Assembly (NCBI RefSeq): GCF_002871005.1
Contig: NZ_PHSN01000012.1
Coordinates: 186,001-250,000, forward strand
From: Acidimangrovimonas sediminis
GTDB taxonomy: Bacteria; Pseudomonadota; Alphaproteobacteria; Rhodobacterales; Rhodobacteraceae
Direction of reading: 5' to 3'
DNA: 64,000 nucleotides
Shown here: positions 61,732-64,000 of the stretch, piece after piece
Position numbering within the stretch: position 1 is the stretch's first letter
Layout: each line of letters opens with the position of its first letter
Position numbers and translations under genes: made by a program
Notes under the pieces: model-generated
What the model saw: only the letters and a program-made list of their open reading frames with translations
Databases searched by the model: none
What the model was told of the DNA's origin: nothing

Positions 61732-61804
61732 TGTCAATCAAAAACGGTCATGAATATTTCACAGCAGTCATAGAGTGACAGTTTATGAGTGAATATGATT
61801 GACA
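61732..61804. promoter_or_regulatory. Spaced inverted repeats between rhaR and rhaD, candidate RhaR operators
   Basis: TGTCAATCA (61732-61740) and its exact complement TGATTGACA (61796-61804) lie 64 bp apart in the AT-rich centre of the 194-bp divergent region. GAGTGA occurs twice between them. Two outlying half-sites fit DNA looping by a DeoR oligomer (inference). Confidence 0.55.
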
Positions 61805-61882
61805 ATCCGCCGCAGGATGACAGGATGCGGCACGTCAGGCGGCGGGCGCAGATTGCCCGCGGCCAGCGCAAGGGAGGATGCC

Positions 61883-63985
<2,103 letters not shown>

Positions 63986-63989
63986 GGCC

Positions 63990-64000
63990 ATGATCGACAA
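63990..64000 (+). CDS. Start of next gene, probably L-rhamnose isomerase
   Basis: Only ATGATCGACAA is in the window. The ATG is four bases after the rhaD stop with AAGG just before it. In the rhizobial rhaDI operon rhaI follows here, so rhamnose isomerase is expected, but the sequence itself is too short to say. Confidence 0.4.

Overview
The window is G+C-rich chromosomal-type DNA (roughly two-thirds G+C by eye) with dense, tightly overlapping operons. It fits an alphaproteobacterium of the Rhodobacterales (Paracoccaceae/Roseobacter relatives). The case rests on the cysG-DUF2849-cysI-cysH-DUF934-fpr block, a FrcBCAK fructose-type importer with a ROK regulator, a Rhizobium-type rhaRSTPQMK/rhaDI locus, and an RHE_PE00001-type DNA-binding protein. 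I see no rRNA, tRNA, insertion sequence, phage gene or CRISPR array. It reads as a catabolic stretch of nutrient importers, each with its own regulator and first enzymes.

Layout. 1-4623 (minus): peptide-type ABC importer preceded by a beta-lactamase-fold serine hydrolase, with a divergent LysR gene (4817). 5897: orphan acyl carrier protein. 6272-13812: glyoxylate-node cluster with a D-threonine/3-hydroxyaspartate aldolase-type enzyme, IclR regulator, malate synthase G, GlcG-like protein, GMC oxidoreductase and LysR. 13840-16257: CPA2 antiporter with universal-stress domain. 16590-21949: Lrp regulator and divergent assimilatory sulfate reduction operon ending in ferredoxin-NADP reductase. 22147-25273: AceE/MdeB-like 2-oxoacid dehydrogenase with divergent Lrp regulator. 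25332-30505: frcBCAK importer/kinase operon and divergent ROK regulator. 30523-35407: benM-like regulator and benABCD. 35558: small IMPACT-family protein. 35935-43229: second peptide-type importer with an unrecognised protein and an RpiR regulator. 43366-46873: TauE/SafE permease, LysR, RHE_PE00001 protein and a small protein. 47120-51397: YbbA/YbbP/HlyD-like export system. 51600-54136: SldAB-like PQQ polyol dehydrogenase. 54393-64000: rhamnose uptake and catabolism.

Working together: the sulfur operon makes siroheme and reduces APS to sulfide. The ben genes convert benzoate to catechol (no catechol cleavage genes here). The rha locus imports, isomerises, phosphorylates and cleaves rhamnose. 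Malate synthase and the aldolase-type enzyme both act at glyoxylate. Regulatory sites visible by eye include an ATAC-N7-GTAT BenM/CatM box at benM, a shared 15-bp TTTC...GAAAC motif in front of both the RpiR gene and the importer operon beside it, IclR-like TTTCC/GGAA inverted repeats, and a spaced inverted repeat between rhaR and rhaD. All four importer operons carry inverted repeats just after the substrate-binding-protein gene, and several genes are followed by short G+C-rich tandem repeats.
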